A stretch of DNA of 64,000 bases from an uncultured Tolumonas sp. GTDB lineage: Bacteria; Pseudomonadota; Gammaproteobacteria; Enterobacterales; Aeromonadaceae. The notes beneath the pieces were generated by a model. It was not told where the DNA came from. It saw nothing but the letters and a program-made list of their open reading frames with translations, and ran no database searches. The stretch covers positions 136,501 to 200,500 of the forward strand of contig NZ_OY829945.1 of the NCBI RefSeq assembly GCF_963556105.2, written 5' to 3'. Made by a program: the position numbers and the translations under genes. Each line of letters begins with the position of its first letter. Position 1 is the stretch's first letter. This document shows, one piece after another, positions 38,142 through 48,066 of the stretch.

Positions 38142-38786
38142 TCAGCTTATGAAATTTAGCTTATGAAATAACAATGCCAGCCCAAAACCCGTCAAGATCA
38201 CGCCAGCCCCGCGTTCGATCAGATAGAGCTGATGATTCAGCACCCGTTGCAGCCGGTGATGACCGATCAGCATGGCGAGCAGCAGATCCCAGCCTAATAC
38301 CGCAAAAAACATCCACACGCCGCAGAAGCCCTGTTGCCATAACGTGACGTTATTACCCAAAATTACCGCCAGCAAGCTCATATAAAACAGCGCATTTTTC
38401 GGATTCAGTAAGGCGGAAGACAGACCAATCACAAACTGTCTGCCAGACGTTAAGGCATGAGTTTGTTGTTGTAATTGCAGTTGGCGTATCGGGCTGCGAA
38501 TGAGTTGATAGCCCAGCCAACACAGATACAACGCACCGGTTATTTCCACCGCTATAAATAACCAGGGGTGTTGTATCAGACCATGCCAACCGCTAATCGC
38601 CAGTAGAATATAAACCGCATTGCCGGTCGCGATCCCCAGACAGATAAAGGCGCTGCCTGCTAAGCGATGTCGGATGGCATGCCCAGTCAGCAGAAAGAAA
38701 TCCGGGCCGGGGCTTAACAGGGCCACGAAGTGCGCTAACACTAATGCGGGGAAGGCAGTTGGGATCAAATGGGCCGGTGCAAACAT
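38142..38786 (-). CDS. LysE/RhtB family amino-acid exporter
   Basis: A 214-residue membrane protein with about six hydrophobic segments. The family signature LSPGPDFFLLTGHAIRHRLAGSAFICLGIATGNA starts near residue 24. LysE/RhtB members export amino acids such as homoserine, threonine or lysine; the substrate here is unknown. It is downstream of an AraC-type regulator on the same strand, which probably controls it. Confidence 0.9.
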   Translation of the reverse strand: MFAPAHLIPTAFPALVLAHFVALLSPGPDFFLLTGHAIRHRLAGSAFICLGIATGNAVYILLAISGWHGLIQHPWLFIAVEITGALYLCWLGYQLIRSPIRQLQLQQQTHALTSGRQFVIGLSSALLNPKNALFYMSLLAVILGNNVTLWQQGFCGVWMFFAVLGWDLLLAMLIGHHRLQRVLNHQLYLIERGAGVILTGFGLALLFHKLNFIS

Positions 38787-38833
38787 TGGTTATCTCCGTG
38801 AGTTATTCTGGAGATAAGGCTAACGATTACCGG

Positions 38834-39670
38834 TCAACGAATATTGTCAAAAATTGATCGGGCTTGCTGATATTGGCCGGGAGTGGCCGTGGTGTAGGCC
38901 GTGAAGGCTTTATGAAAATGGCTCTGATCGCTAAATCCGGTGGCTTGCGCGACATCGGTGATGGGCATGCCGTCACGCAACAATGCTTTGGCCAGCGTAA
39001 TGCGGGCATTATCGGCAAAGGCCATCGGGGAAATGCCGACTGCCTTTTTGAATAAACGGATCAGCGTCTCTTTACTTAACTGCAATTCGTCCGCCAGTGC
39101 CTGCAATGAAGGTTTGCTGCTGAGATCTTGTAACAGCCGCTGCCGCAGGTAACGCACCGCTTCGTTTTCAGCTACCCGCTCTGGTGCGGTGTGATGACCG
39201 TGATCTAACAAAGTGAGCAGGAACGAGGTAGCTTCCGCGATCGAACATGGCTGTTCAGGCTGTTGTAGCATGGCGACAAAAGATAAATAACGGGCAAACA
39301 GCCGCGGCTCAGCAACAATAACCGGCTGGTAATGCAGTTGCTGGATCGGTTGGGCGTAAAGTTGCGCGAGTTGTTGCAGACACCAGTTTTTTTCGAGATA
39401 CAGCATGTGGTAACTGCGGCTTTGCCCAACAGGTGGGTTACAGCTGTGTAGTTCATCCGGGCCGATAAAAATCAGCTGACCGGGCTGGAGGGTATATTCT
39501 TTATTTTGATAAGTGACCAGTGTGTTGCCACTGACAATGGCACCGATCGACAAGCTCGGATGGCTGTGCAGCTTATAGGCGCGATCGCTGTGTTGCGTGC
39601 TGCGCAGTTCGATATGTGGCAGCTGTGGGTGCCGCCAAAAGGCTTGTTCGATATGACGCGGTTGTGACAT
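38834..39670 (-). CDS. AraC-family transcriptional regulator
   Basis: A 278-residue regulator. N-terminal AraC cupin-like sensor domain (HSHPSLSIGAIVSG, QLIFIGPDELHSC), C-terminal double helix-turn-helix with ALADELQLSKETLIRLFKKAVGISPMAF and ITDVAQATGFSDQSHFHKAF. The start at 39668-39670 is preferred because GGGA lies six bases upstream on the minus strand; an ATG 21 bases further upstream lacks a ribosome site. It stands 48 bases before the LysE-type exporter. Confidence 0.88.
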   Translation of the reverse strand: MSQPRHIEQAFWRHPQLPHIELRSTQHSDRAYKLHSHPSLSIGAIVSGNTLVTYQNKEYTLQPGQLIFIGPDELHSCNPPVGQSRSYHMLYLEKNWCLQQLAQLYAQPIQQLHYQPVIVAEPRLFARYLSFVAMLQQPEQPCSIAEATSFLLTLLDHGHHTAPERVAENEAVRYLRQRLLQDLSSKPSLQALADELQLSKETLIRLFKKAVGISPMAFADNARITLAKALLRDGMPITDVAQATGFSDQSHFHKAFTAYTTATPGQYQQARSIFDNIR

Positions 39671-39776
39671 TGCCATTCCCGGAACTAACATGCTGACGCG
39701 AATTGTGGCTATCGCTTAGACTACGCGAAAGTTGCTCGCCACGTCAGCATTTTTCCGGTCGTTTCGCTCCGGTGGC

Positions 39777-40556
39777 TCAGACCAGCGTACGCACACCCAC
39801 CATCAATAACACTAATGCCAGCGAGGTTTGCAGTAAGCGGCTGGACAGTTTCGTCGCCAGCAGGCTACCCAGCAGCACCGCAGGTAATGAGCCAACCAGC
39901 AGACTGACCAGCATGTGTCCGTCGACCATGCCGGTGAAGGCATAACCGATACCCGCAACCAACGCCAATGGAATGGCATGCACGATATCAGAGGCGACCA
40001 GCGTATGGGGTTGCATACGACGTGGGTAAAGATACATCAGCAGCACGCTACCCAACGCTCCAGCACCGACTGAGGTTAATGCAACGCACAAACCTAACGT
40101 GGCACCGGCGAAAACAGTGGTTTTCGGTTTAATGGCTTCCGGTTGGGCAACGGTATTGTCTGTTTGAGGGCGAATGCGTTTTAGCAGCAGTGGCGACGCA
40201 ATCAGTCCAATCGCAGTCAGCACGATCAGGAAACCGATGGCTTCGGTTAACCAGCTGACTTTCTGAAATTTCATACCGAAGTGGATCAGTGCCACGGTAA
40301 TGATGGCAACCGGTAAACTACCAGACCATAAATGTTTGACGATCTGCCAGTCGATTTTGCCTGATTTGTGGTGTGCTTTGGCGGCCACTAATTTGGTAAT
40401 AGAGGCAAACCATAAGTCAGTTGCTACCGCAGTAACCGGCGCTACATTAAAAAATAACAGCAAAATAGGCGTCATCATGGCGCCGCCACCTACACCGGTC
40501 AGACCGACGACGAAGCCAGTTAAAGCGCCTGCTAAGACATAAGATACGTCGATCAT
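39777..40556 (-). CDS. TauE/SafE (DUF81) family permease
   Basis: A 259-residue membrane protein with about eight hydrophobic segments. The GxxVGLTGVGGGAMMTPILL signature is near residue 12, and the repeat-related LCVALTSVGAGALGSVLLM lies in the second half. Family members export sulfoacetate or sulfite-type anions; the substrate here cannot be told. Monocistronic. Confidence 0.9.
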   Translation of the reverse strand: MIDVSYVLAGALTGFVVGLTGVGGGAMMTPILLLFFNVAPVTAVATDLWFASITKLVAAKAHHKSGKIDWQIVKHLWSGSLPVAIITVALIHFGMKFQKVSWLTEAIGFLIVLTAIGLIASPLLLKRIRPQTDNTVAQPEAIKPKTTVFAGATLGLCVALTSVGAGALGSVLLMYLYPRRMQPHTLVASDIVHAIPLALVAGIGYAFTGMVDGHMLVSLLVGSLPAVLLGSLLATKLSSRLLQTSLALVLLMVGVRTLV

Positions 40557-40866
40557 GATCCATCCTTAAGACGTCTACCGAAAATGTATTTCTGGATAGT
40601 GGTGAAGAGAATGTGTGCATCCTAAAGCAAAAGTCTTAGATATTTATTTGCTTGTTTGTGATAACTATTGCCACTTTTGATATATGCAAAATACCTAATT
40701 AAATTGGCAGGCAGGAAGCGTCAAGATAACCGCCGGTGTTAAGTGGCTGGGTATGCAGAGCGTCGAGGGCGATAAACATGATGGCGGGTTATGTGGATGA
40801 TTGCCGATCCATATTGTTCATGGGTATGGATCGGCGTGGTTTGGCGTGGAGGTATACGACACTGAA
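40557..40866. other. intergenic region with inverted repeat after a chemoreceptor gene
   Basis: No gene is seen in these 310 bases. An 11-bp perfect inverted repeat (GCCGATCCATA 40803-40813, TATGGATCGGC 40825-40835, 11-base loop) lies just past the chemoreceptor stop (minus strand) and may act as a weak terminator, although the U run is poor. The left part holds the promoter region of the TauE-like gene. Confidence 0.45.
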
Positions 40867-42504
40867 TCAGGTGCGGAATTTAGCAACCAGTTCACCCAGT
40901 TCATCACTGAGTACTTTCAAGTCATGGCATATCTGATTGATCAGGCCATTTTGATCCGCTACTTCGGTGGAGAGTTGAGAGATATTTACCACATTACGAT
41001 TAATTTCATTAGAGGCGAGATTTTGTTGTTCTGCCGCGCTGGCAATCTGGGTATTTCGATCGGTAATGATCAACACCGCATTGGCGATGCCTGCGAGTGC
41101 TATTTCGGTCTCTTTGGAATGTTGCTCCGTTTGTTGAGACAGGGCTAATGTTTTTTGCATACTGGCGGCGGTGGCTCGCACACCATTTTCCAGCCGGGCG
41201 ATCATAGCCTGAATTTCATTGGTTGAGGCTTGTGTCTGCGTAGCCAGTGTTCTCACTTCATCGGCGACCACAGCAAATCCACGGCCTTGTTCTCCGGCTC
41301 TGGCCGCTTCAATTGCTGCGTTGAGCGCCAGTAAATTGGTTTGATCGGCAATGCGTTTAATTACATCCAGTACGGAGCCAATATTATTGGTTTCTTTGAC
41401 CAGATCTATGACCTCTTTGTTGGCGTCTTGCACTTCAACCGTCAGCCGTTGTATCGATGCGTGTGCTTCCTCAACAACTTTATTGCCATTGTTGATCCGT
41501 TCTTTGGCTTCATTCGCTGCATCAGCAGCTTGCATGGCGCTTGTTGCCACCTCTTTAGTGGTGGCGGTCATTTCATTCATTGCGGTTGCCACCGCATCTG
41601 TTTCATATTGTTGCCGCTCCACATTGCGGAGACCTGTTGCCGCGGTTTTTTCCAGATGAATGGCCGCCTGATGACTGCGTTCACTGGCAGATACAACATT
41701 GCGCACCGTTTCTGCCAAATTACAGGTGAACGCATTAAATGACGATGCCAGACTAGCCAGCTCGTCATCTCCACTTTCATTCAGTTTTTGGGTTAAATCA
41801 CCACCGCCTTTCGCGATCTCCCGAAGACCCTGTTCAGTTTGTTGTAAGGGCTTGAGAATACTGCGAGAGATTAACCAAGAGAAAAATGTCAGCAGGAACA
41901 GTAACGGGAAAAAGATCGCCAGCACGATGCGCAATTGCTGCAGGAAAAAGGCCCAGACATCGTCCGTGTATTCACCGGCGCCGACGATCCACCCCCATTC
42001 CGGTAACAGTTTCACATAGGAAACTTTGAAGACCGGATCGGAAAAACCGGGTTTCGGCCAATAATAATCGACATAACCCCCATTGGGATTAGCTTGTGCT
42101 GTATGTACAAACTCCACAAATAAACGCTTACCTTGCGTATCTTTAATGCTATCCAGTGGTTTGCCTTCCAGCTCTGGTTTAGCCGTATGCATGATGGCGA
42201 CGGGTTGGGCATCATTGATCCAGAAGTAATTTTTATTGCCAAAGCGCATGTTTCGCAGTGTTTCTTTTGCTAAATGTTGCGCTTGTGGTCGAGAGAGCTG
42301 GCCTTGCTTTTCCTGCTGGTAAAAGTAATCGAGTGTGCCATAGGCCGCTTGCACCTGTTCCTGGATGGCTGCCCGGCGACTGGTCAGCATACCGTCGTAG
42401 GTGTAATAGAGCGTAATACTGAGTAACCCGGCAATGCCTATGATCATTAATACGACGTTCATCATCAGGCGGTGTGAGATGCGGTAATGACGTAGCAAAT
42501 TCAT
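40867..42504 (-). CDS. methyl-accepting chemotaxis protein with sCache-type sensor
   Basis: A 545-residue chemoreceptor. First membrane segment about 12-32, periplasmic single Cache domain ([45 protein letters not shown], about 45-185), second membrane segment about 190-212, HAMP, and a long coiled-coil signalling domain. The hairpin tip reads [20 protein letters not shown] and then [16 protein letters not shown]. Cache domains of this type often sense small organic acids; the ligand is unknown. Confidence 0.92.
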   Translation of the reverse strand: MNLLRHYRISHRLMMNVVLMIIGIAGLLSITLYYTYDGMLTSRRAAIQEQVQAAYGTLDYFYQQEKQGQLSRPQAQHLAKETLRNMRFGNKNYFWINDAQPVAIMHTAKPELEGKPLDSIKDTQGKRLFVEFVHTAQANPNGGYVDYYWPKPGFSDPVFKVSYVKLLPEWGWIVGAGEYTDDVWAFFLQQLRIVLAIFFPLLFLLTFFSWLISRSILKPLQQTEQGLREIAKGGGDLTQKLNESGDDELASLASSFNAFTCNLAETVRNVVSASERSHQAAIHLEKTAATGLRNVERQQYETDAVATAMNEMTATTKEVATSAMQAADAANEAKERINNGNKVVEEAHASIQRLTVEVQDANKEVIDLVKETNNIGSVLDVIKRIADQTNLLALNAAIEAARAGEQGRGFAVVADEVRTLATQTQASTNEIQAMIARLENGVRATAASMQKTLALSQQTEQHSKETEIALAGIANAVLIITDRNTQIASAAEQQNLASNEINRNVVNISQLSTEVADQNGLINQICHDLKVLSDELGELVAKFRT

Positions 42505-42923
42505 GATTGTTACTCTTGATGAATTAGATATTTTATATGTTATGCATTATTTCAGCCGACCAGTTGCTCATATGGCTATCATTGATGTTGTTTGTGGTTC
42601 ACTTCACGCTAATTACAGCGATGAGTCATGTTGGTGAGGGCGGACAGAAGGGAAATGGTGAATAAGGTGCAAAATGACACAGATATTTTGCAAATTGAGA
42701 TGCAATTGACGGTGTTGTGACTCTGTAAACATGAACTACAACACGTTTGCGCTGCCAATGCAGCGCAAACTGTCGCGATCGATCGCAAACGAAGTTCATG
42801 CTTGGCGCGTCGGCATCTCTTTCACTCGGCTGATACAAATATGGTCAGGCAGCGTGGCGCTTGTTTGCCGGGCGGGTGAATAAATAAAACCGAAGAGGCC
42901 GAATGATTCGGCCTCTATGTTGT
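42505..42923. other. intergenic region with nested inverted repeats
   Basis: No convincing gene in these 419 bases. A perfect 11-bp palindrome (GTTTGCGCTGC 42745-42755, GCAGCGCAAAC 42760-42770) lies inside a second pair, CATGAACT (about 42730-42737) and AGTTCATG (42793-42800). The right side carries the terminator described at 42887. The left side includes the promoter of the chemoreceptor gene. Confidence 0.5.
42887..42916 (-). terminator. terminator of the iron ABC binding-protein gene
   Basis: A 10-bp stem AGAGGCCGAA (42894-42903) with TTCGGCCTCT (42907-42916) and 3-base loop; on the minus strand it is followed by TCGGTTTTATTTATT. It begins 8 bases after the stop of the binding-protein gene. 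Confidence 0.82.
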
Positions 42924-44039
42924 TTAGATTTTATCGCTAATCTTAAGCATAAACGTACCCGACGGACGGATCGGCAGGTACTGTTCATAGAACTGCAGAT
43001 ACGTTGCCTGTGGGTTTAGATCGGTAAATAAATCTGGATAGAGCGCTTTGGCTGCATACTGAATCAAAGCCGCATCCATAATGCTACGGGTGGCACCGTG
43101 ATACACCGCAAAGACTCGCTGGTTTTTGACTGCGGGTAAATCCGACCAACCCGCGCGTTGCGTGAAGCCTTTTAAGCGTTGCTGCACGTTGGCGGCATCG
43201 ATATTTTGCCCAACTTGCATTGCGCTTGGGCTCACCACGCTTTCGTAACCAGCCATCAAGATGACATCCGGTTTACCCGCCAGCAGTTGTTCTGGATGAA
43301 TCGCACCCCAAGTTTTCACGAAAGGAGCTGCAATATTATCGCCACCGGCTAATTCGGCCATCGCGCCCCACATGTTTTTCCCGTAGGTATAGCTGTATTC
43401 TGCGGGGCCTTTATCACCTAATTCGATGTAAATTTTCGGCTTCGGTTGTTTGGCTTTCGCAATGCGATCAGTGATGGTGCTGATCACCTGTTCATAGTTT
43501 TTCGCAATCTTTTCCGCACGTTCTGTTTCACCCGTGACCTGACCTAAGATGCGGGTACTGGCCAGATGACGTTGCAGTGTCTGCGCATTGTAATCAATCA
43601 CCACGACTGGAATTTTCGCCTGTTCGAGACGAGCAACTTCAGCGCCCAGCGCCTGATATTGCCAGTCAGCGAGAATGACCACATCCGGTTTACTCGCCAG
43701 TACTTTTTCGATGGAGAAAGTCTGGTCTTGTACGTTACCCACATTCGGAATGTTGGCCAGTTGTGGTTTTTTTGCAACGTACAGATCCCAAATAGCAGGG
43801 CGGGATTTTATAAACCAGCCACTCGAAATACCCGCCAGATGATCGAATGCGGCATCGCCACCCACAGCAAAATAATCTTCGATATAAAAACCAAGCAGCA
43901 CGCGTTTAGCCGGTGCATCGATGGTGACTTTACGGCCCAGCACATCCTCGATAGTGGTTGGTTTGGCTACTGCGATTGAGGCCAGCAGGCTCAAAGCGAG
44001 AGCTGTCGTGATTTTCACAAGTGGATTTTTCCAGCGCAT
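42924..44039 (-). CDS. periplasmic iron-siderophore (FepB/BtuF-type) binding protein
   Basis: A 371-residue substrate-binding protein with a signal peptide (MRWKNPLVKITTALALSLLA, cleavage near VAKP). The Fe/B12-type fold is shown by TIEDVLGRKVTIDAPAKRVLL, LASKPDVVILADWQ and the GAIHPEQLLAGKPDVILMAG region. The ATG at 44037-44039 is preferred to an in-frame ATG 93 bases upstream, because the signal peptide begins here and a Fur-like site lies between. It is divergent from the permease and ATPase genes. Confidence 0.87.
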   Translation of the reverse strand: MRWKNPLVKITTALALSLLASIAVAKPTTIEDVLGRKVTIDAPAKRVLLGFYIEDYFAVGGDAAFDHLAGISSGWFIKSRPAIWDLYVAKKPQLANIPNVGNVQDQTFSIEKVLASKPDVVILADWQYQALGAEVARLEQAKIPVVVIDYNAQTLQRHLASTRILGQVTGETERAEKIAKNYEQVISTITDRIAKAKQPKPKIYIELGDKGPAEYSYTYGKNMWGAMAELAGGDNIAAPFVKTWGAIHPEQLLAGKPDVILMAGYESVVSPSAMQVGQNIDAANVQQRLKGFTQRAGWSDLPAVKNQRVFAVYHGATRSIMDAALIQYAAKALYPDLFTDLNPQATYLQFYEQYLPIRPSGTFMLKISDKI

Positions 44040-44065
44040 AAACTTCCTCAGAAATAAAACAAACT

Positions 44066-44084
44066 GATAATCGTTATCATTATT
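44066..44084. promoter_or_regulatory. Fur box in the divergent iron-transport promoter
   Basis: GATAATCGTTATCATTATT matches the 19-base Fur consensus at 15 positions. It sits 27 bases before the binding-protein gene. A weaker copy (AATAATTATCATT, about 44179-44191) lies before the permease gene. Together they suggest iron-repressed transcription in both directions. Confidence 0.75.
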
Positions 44085-44244
44085 AACTGAAATAAACTGA
44101 AAGACGAATGAATTCAATCGTTTTCGTACCATTGATAAAAACAGAGCACAATCAATTGAGATGACCGATGAAAAAAGGAATAATTATCATTCATTTCTGT
44201 TCGGTTTTTTATGCAGATATATTTTCTTCTTTCTGAGGCTTTGT

Positions 44245-45300
44245 ATGAGTGAAGTAGCCGCGCTGGAACAAGCATTGGTTCGACAGCGACAGCGGGAAGC
44301 CCGCCGTTGGCGATTTTTGCTGGCTTTTGTTGTCTTGATTGTCGTGAGTTTATTGCTCGACATCGCGACAGGCCCATCGTTGTTGCCGGTCAAAGAGGTG
44401 GTGACAGCACTGGTCTCGCCAACCCATGCCGACAACATGACCCGCACCATCGTGATGGAAATGCGGCTCCCGATTGCGCTGATGGCATTGGTTGTAGGGG
44501 CGGCGTTGGGGTTGGGGGGCGCACAGATGCAAACCTTGCTGGATAACCCACTCGCAAGCCCATTTACCCTCGGCATTGCGGCGGCGGCAGGTTTTGGTGC
44601 CGCACTGGCGCTGGTGATGAGTAGTTATTTGGGCGTGCATTCGATCTTCAGCATTCCAGTCGGGGCATTTCTGTTCAGTATGCTGGCGGCGAGTTTGTTG
44701 TTTGGGCTGGCACTGATGCGCAACGTCAGCAGTCAAACCATCATTCTGGCTGGGATTGCGCTGTTATTTTTATTCCAGTCGCTGTTGTCGCTGCTGCAAT
44801 TTGTGTCATCGCCAGAGCTCAATCAGCAGATCGTGTTCTGGTTATTCGGTAGCTTAATGCGCACGACATGGCAAACTCTGACCATTACTACAGTGGTGAC
44901 GCTGGTGTGCGCGGTATTGCTGTATCGCGACGCGTGGAAGTTGACTTGTTTACGCTTGGGTGAGGCGCGTGCGCGTAGCTTAGGGGTGAGCATCAATCGC
45001 CTGCGTATTAAAACCTTGGTGCTGGTGGCGTTGATGACGGCCACGGCGATTAGTTTTGTTGGCATCATTGGTTTTGTCGGGCTCGTTGCACCTCATATCG
45101 GACGTATGTTGATTGGCGAAGATCAACGCTTCCTCATCCCGCTGTCGGCTTTGTGTGGTGCGGCGATGTTGTCAGTTTCGTCGGTGATTTCTAAGTCGAT
45201 TGTTCCTGGCGCACTTTTCCCCATCGGGATCGTGACGGCGATTATTGGCGTGCCATTTTTCATCTGGCTGATTTTGGGGCGGGGGCGTAAACATGCTTGA
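44245..45300 (+). CDS. FecCD-type iron-siderophore ABC permease
   Basis: A 351-residue inner-membrane permease with about nine to ten membrane segments. The FecCD signature is visible as MRLPIALMALVVGAALGLGGAQMQ near residue 73, then NPLASPFTLGIAAAAGFGAALAL, and ISFVGIIGFVGLVAPHIGRMLIGEDQR near residue 270. The ATG at 44245 is chosen because CTGAGG lies before it and the upstream in-frame extension contains the second Fur-like site. It overlaps the ATPase gene by 8 bases. Confidence 0.92.
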   Translation: MSEVAALEQALVRQRQREARRWRFLLAFVVLIVVSLLLDIATGPSLLPVKEVVTALVSPTHADNMTRTIVMEMRLPIALMALVVGAALGLGGAQMQTLLDNPLASPFTLGIAAAAGFGAALALVMSSYLGVHSIFSIPVGAFLFSMLAASLLFGLALMRNVSSQTIILAGIALLFLFQSLLSLLQFVSSPELNQQIVFWLFGSLMRTTWQTLTITTVVTLVCAVLLYRDAWKLTCLRLGEARARSLGVSINRLRIKTLVLVALMTATAISFVGIIGFVGLVAPHIGRMLIGEDQRFLIPLSALCGAAMLSVSSVISKSIVPGALFPIGIVTAIIGVPFFIWLILGRGRKHA

Positions 45301-46063
45301 GTTGAACAATGTCTCGATGGCGATCGGCAAACACCCGCTGACGCAAAATCTGAGTGTGCAGCTGCAACGAGGTCAGATCCATGTGCTGATCGGGCCGAAC
45401 GGTACTGGGAAAACCAGCCTGCTGCGTGCGTTATTTGGTGAGTTGCCACTGCAACACGGAACGATTTCATTTCAGGGGCGAACGCTTGCTGATCTGGGGG
45501 CGAACCAATGGCGACAACAGTTTGGTTATATGCCGCAGAACACCCAGCTAGAGCTCGATTTGAGTGTGCTGGAAGTGGTGGTTTTAGGCCGCTTACAAAG
45601 CCTGAAATTACGGCTGAGCGATGATGATTTACGTGCGGCGCTCAGAGCATTGCAAGACTTAGGTATCGCGCATTTAGCGGACCGTCCGCTGCATTCCCTG
45701 AGTGGTGGTCAACGCCAGATGGCATTGTTTGCGCAGGTGTTATTGCGCGATCCGCAAATCATGATGCTGGATGAACCTGTGAGTGCTCTCGATTTACAGC
45801 ATCAGATGCATTTGATGGAGCACTTACATCAACAAACCCGCAATAAAAACTGGGTCACTTTGGTGGTGCTGCATGACCTCAATCTGGCCGCGCAATTTGC
45901 CGATCAACTGATTGTGTTGGCGGCGAATCGTTTACAGGCCTTTGGTCCGCCTGCAGACGTCCTGACTTCAGAGCTCATTACCCGCTTATACCAAGTGCCA
46001 GTCGATATTCATCATGATCGGGATGGGCTGCCATATATCCGCACCTTAAGACAAGCGAGCTAA
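45293..46063 (+). CDS. iron-siderophore ABC transporter ATPase
   Basis: A 256-residue FepC/FhuC-type ATPase that powers the neighbouring permease. Walker A GPNGTGKTSLLRA near residue 33, signature LSGGQRQMALFAQVLLRDPQ near 137, Walker B IMMLDEPVSALD, H-loop VVLHDLNLA. It overlaps the permease gene by 8 bases, and only 3 bases separate it from the MFS gene downstream. Confidence 0.92.
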   Translation: MLELNNVSMAIGKHPLTQNLSVQLQRGQIHVLIGPNGTGKTSLLRALFGELPLQHGTISFQGRTLADLGANQWRQQFGYMPQNTQLELDLSVLEVVVLGRLQSLKLRLSDDDLRAALRALQDLGIAHLADRPLHSLSGGQRQMALFAQVLLRDPQIMMLDEPVSALDLQHQMHLMEHLHQQTRNKNWVTLVVLHDLNLAAQFADQLIVLAANRLQAFGPPADVLTSELITRLYQVPVDIHHDRDGLPYIRTLRQAS

Positions 46064-46066
46064 TTC

Positions 46067-47308
46067 ATGATCTTTCGCGCAGGGCTCGATAGTTGGCGGA
46101 TGCTCAGTCCGGCGGCGCGCTTGCTGGTAACTAACGGTTTTGCATTTAACCTTGGGTTTTACATGATGATGCCTTATCTCGCGCATCATCTGGGGAGCAC
46201 CTTGGGGCTGGCCGGATGGGCGAGTGGGCTGATCATGGGCATGCGCGTGTTCAGTCAACAGGGCTTGTTTCTGCTTGGCGGCACGCTCGGGGATCGCATT
46301 GGTTATCGTCCGGCCATTATCTGGGGATGCCTCGTCCGGTCGTTTGGCTTTGCACTTCTGGGGTGGGCGGAACATTTACCCCTCTTATTGTTGGCCGCAT
46401 TTCTTACCGGATTCGCCGGCGCATTATTTACCCCCTGCGCTCAAGCGTATCTGGCGGCGGAATGCCAAGATTCAAACCAGCAGCAGCAAGCCTTTGCCCT
46501 GCATAATCTGGCCAGTGAAGCTGGCATGTTGTTGGGCCCGCTGGTCGGCCTGTTACTGACTAATCTGAGTTACACCATGACCGGGTTAGTTTCGGGCGGC
46601 GTGTTTTTCCTGTTGACCGGGCTGCAATGGTTTTATTTGCCAAAGCATGTTGAACCTAAGAAACCGACGGAACCCCGTGTGTTGCTGCAGTGGCATACCA
46701 TCGTGAAGAACCGCTCTTTTCTAAGGTTTACGCTGTTCTCAGCCGCGTATGGGGTCATGTTCCATCAGCTCTATTTATCGGTGCCTGCGTTTATTCAAAG
46801 CCAACAACAGAGCGTCAGTTTGCTCGGCAGTGTCTTCACCATCACGGCATTGATTGGCGTTGTGCTCCAGCTTCCGGCCAGCCAGTGGGTGCAACGAAGC
46901 CTTGGCATGCCGCGAGCGATTGGACTTGGGTTGGCATTGATGGGGTTCAGTTATTTGCTGCTGAGCTGGCTTGCCCACTGGCCGGTGATGGCAACCATCC
47001 TGCAGGCGGTGCTGTTTTCGCTCGGTTCGATTCTCTGTTATCCGTTGTTTTCTGCCCGTTTACCGCATTATGCCCAATCAGGGCAAATGGGCAGTTATTA
47101 CGGCTTTTATGCCAGTTTCGGCGGGTGTGTCGCGTTACTGAGTAATTTGATGATCGGAAGCTTGCTCGGTGCCGCCGGTTCGGTGCCACCGGTTTGGATC
47201 TGGTATGGGCTGGCCGTGTGCGGCGTGGGGGCGGGTTGGTTGCTCTACCGGCAACTTAGCCAGGAAATAGGATGCGAATCAGGACTCTGTAGGTTACAGG
47301 AAGATTAA
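46067..47308 (+). CDS. MFS transporter (DHA1-like), linked to the iron importer
   Basis: A 413-residue protein with about 12 membrane segments. MFS motif A is present as GGTLGDRIGYRPAIIWG near residue 68. It resembles MdtH-type drug exporters. It follows the ATPase gene with a 3-base gap, so it belongs to the same operon and may handle a siderophore or related compound; that function is inference from position only. Confidence 0.82.
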   Translation: MIFRAGLDSWRMLSPAARLLVTNGFAFNLGFYMMMPYLAHHLGSTLGLAGWASGLIMGMRVFSQQGLFLLGGTLGDRIGYRPAIIWGCLVRSFGFALLGWAEHLPLLLLAAFLTGFAGALFTPCAQAYLAAECQDSNQQQQAFALHNLASEAGMLLGPLVGLLLTNLSYTMTGLVSGGVFFLLTGLQWFYLPKHVEPKKPTEPRVLLQWHTIVKNRSFLRFTLFSAAYGVMFHQLYLSVPAFIQSQQQSVSLLGSVFTITALIGVVLQLPASQWVQRSLGMPRAIGLGLALMGFSYLLLSWLAHWPVMATILQAVLFSLGSILCYPLFSARLPHYAQSGQMGSYYGFYASFGGCVALLSNLMIGSLLGAAGSVPPVWIWYGLAVCGVGAGWLLYRQLSQEIGCESGLCRLQED

Positions 47309-47389
47309 TGGCGGGCATGTTCTTTCGGATAGCGTCTTTTTATGTTCTATGATTTTGAGAGGTAACATCTCAGTGTAAGGCTGACGAAA

Positions 47390-47968
47390 ATGGGGAAAAG
47401 CCGGTTAGAAGCCTTTTTTGATGGTGTGGTGGCCATCATCATCACCATTATGGTGCTGGAAATGAAAGTGCCACACGGTGATAGCCTGGATGCATTAGTG
47501 CCGCTGCTGCCGGTGGTTTTAAGTTATGTGCTGAGTTTTATCTATCTGGGGATCTACTGGAATAACCACCATCATATGTTGCACACCTGTAAGCAGGTAA
47601 CCGGGGCGATGTTGTGGGCTAATCTGCATCTGCTGTTTTGGTTATCCCTGATCCCGTTTACGACCGGCTGGATGGGGGAGAATCATTTTGCCCGTGTTCC
47701 GGCGGCGCTGTATGGTTTGGTGCTGCTGATGGCATCGATCGCATACCGGATATTGCAACAGCAAATTATCGCCTCGCAAGGTGAACACTCCATTTTGCAA
47801 AAAGCGATAGGTAAAGATTGGAAAGGACGATTATCCCCCGTGTTATATGCCACAGGTATGTTGTCAGCCTGCCTGTCACAGTGGTTGGCGGTGGCGGTTT
47901 ATATTGGGGTTGCGCTGGTGTGGCTGGTGCCGGATCGGCGGATTGAACGAATGTCCCGCCTAGAATAG
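47390..47968 (+). CDS. TMEM175-family (DUF1211) potassium-channel-like protein
   Basis: A 192-residue membrane protein with about five to six hydrophobic segments. The first helix contains RLEAFFDGVVAIIITIMVLEMKVP, the DUF1211 signature, with FFDG in place of the usual FSDG. Bacterial members form tetrameric, leak-type K+ channels. Monocistronic. Confidence 0.85.
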   Translation: MGKSRLEAFFDGVVAIIITIMVLEMKVPHGDSLDALVPLLPVVLSYVLSFIYLGIYWNNHHHMLHTCKQVTGAMLWANLHLLFWLSLIPFTTGWMGENHFARVPAALYGLVLLMASIAYRILQQQIIASQGEHSILQKAIGKDWKGRLSPVLYATGMLSACLSQWLAVAVYIGVALVWLVPDRRIERMSRLE

Positions 47969-48066
47969 CCGACTGTTTTAGTCGGAAATGTTTTTCACTC
48001 AATCAACAATCATGGCCTATGGTTATAGATAGACACCGATTTGAGCATGGGTTGATGGAGTTAAAC

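Noticed and set aside
38144..38170. Near-exact repeat of AGCTTATGAAAT at the end of the LysE-type gene
   Set aside because: Two short copies only, one forming the gene's last codons; probably chance or a small local duplication.
42626..42838. 70-residue minus-strand open frame in the gap before the iron transport genes
   Set aside because: No ribosome site, odd composition, and it runs straight through the nested inverted repeats; judged a chance frame.
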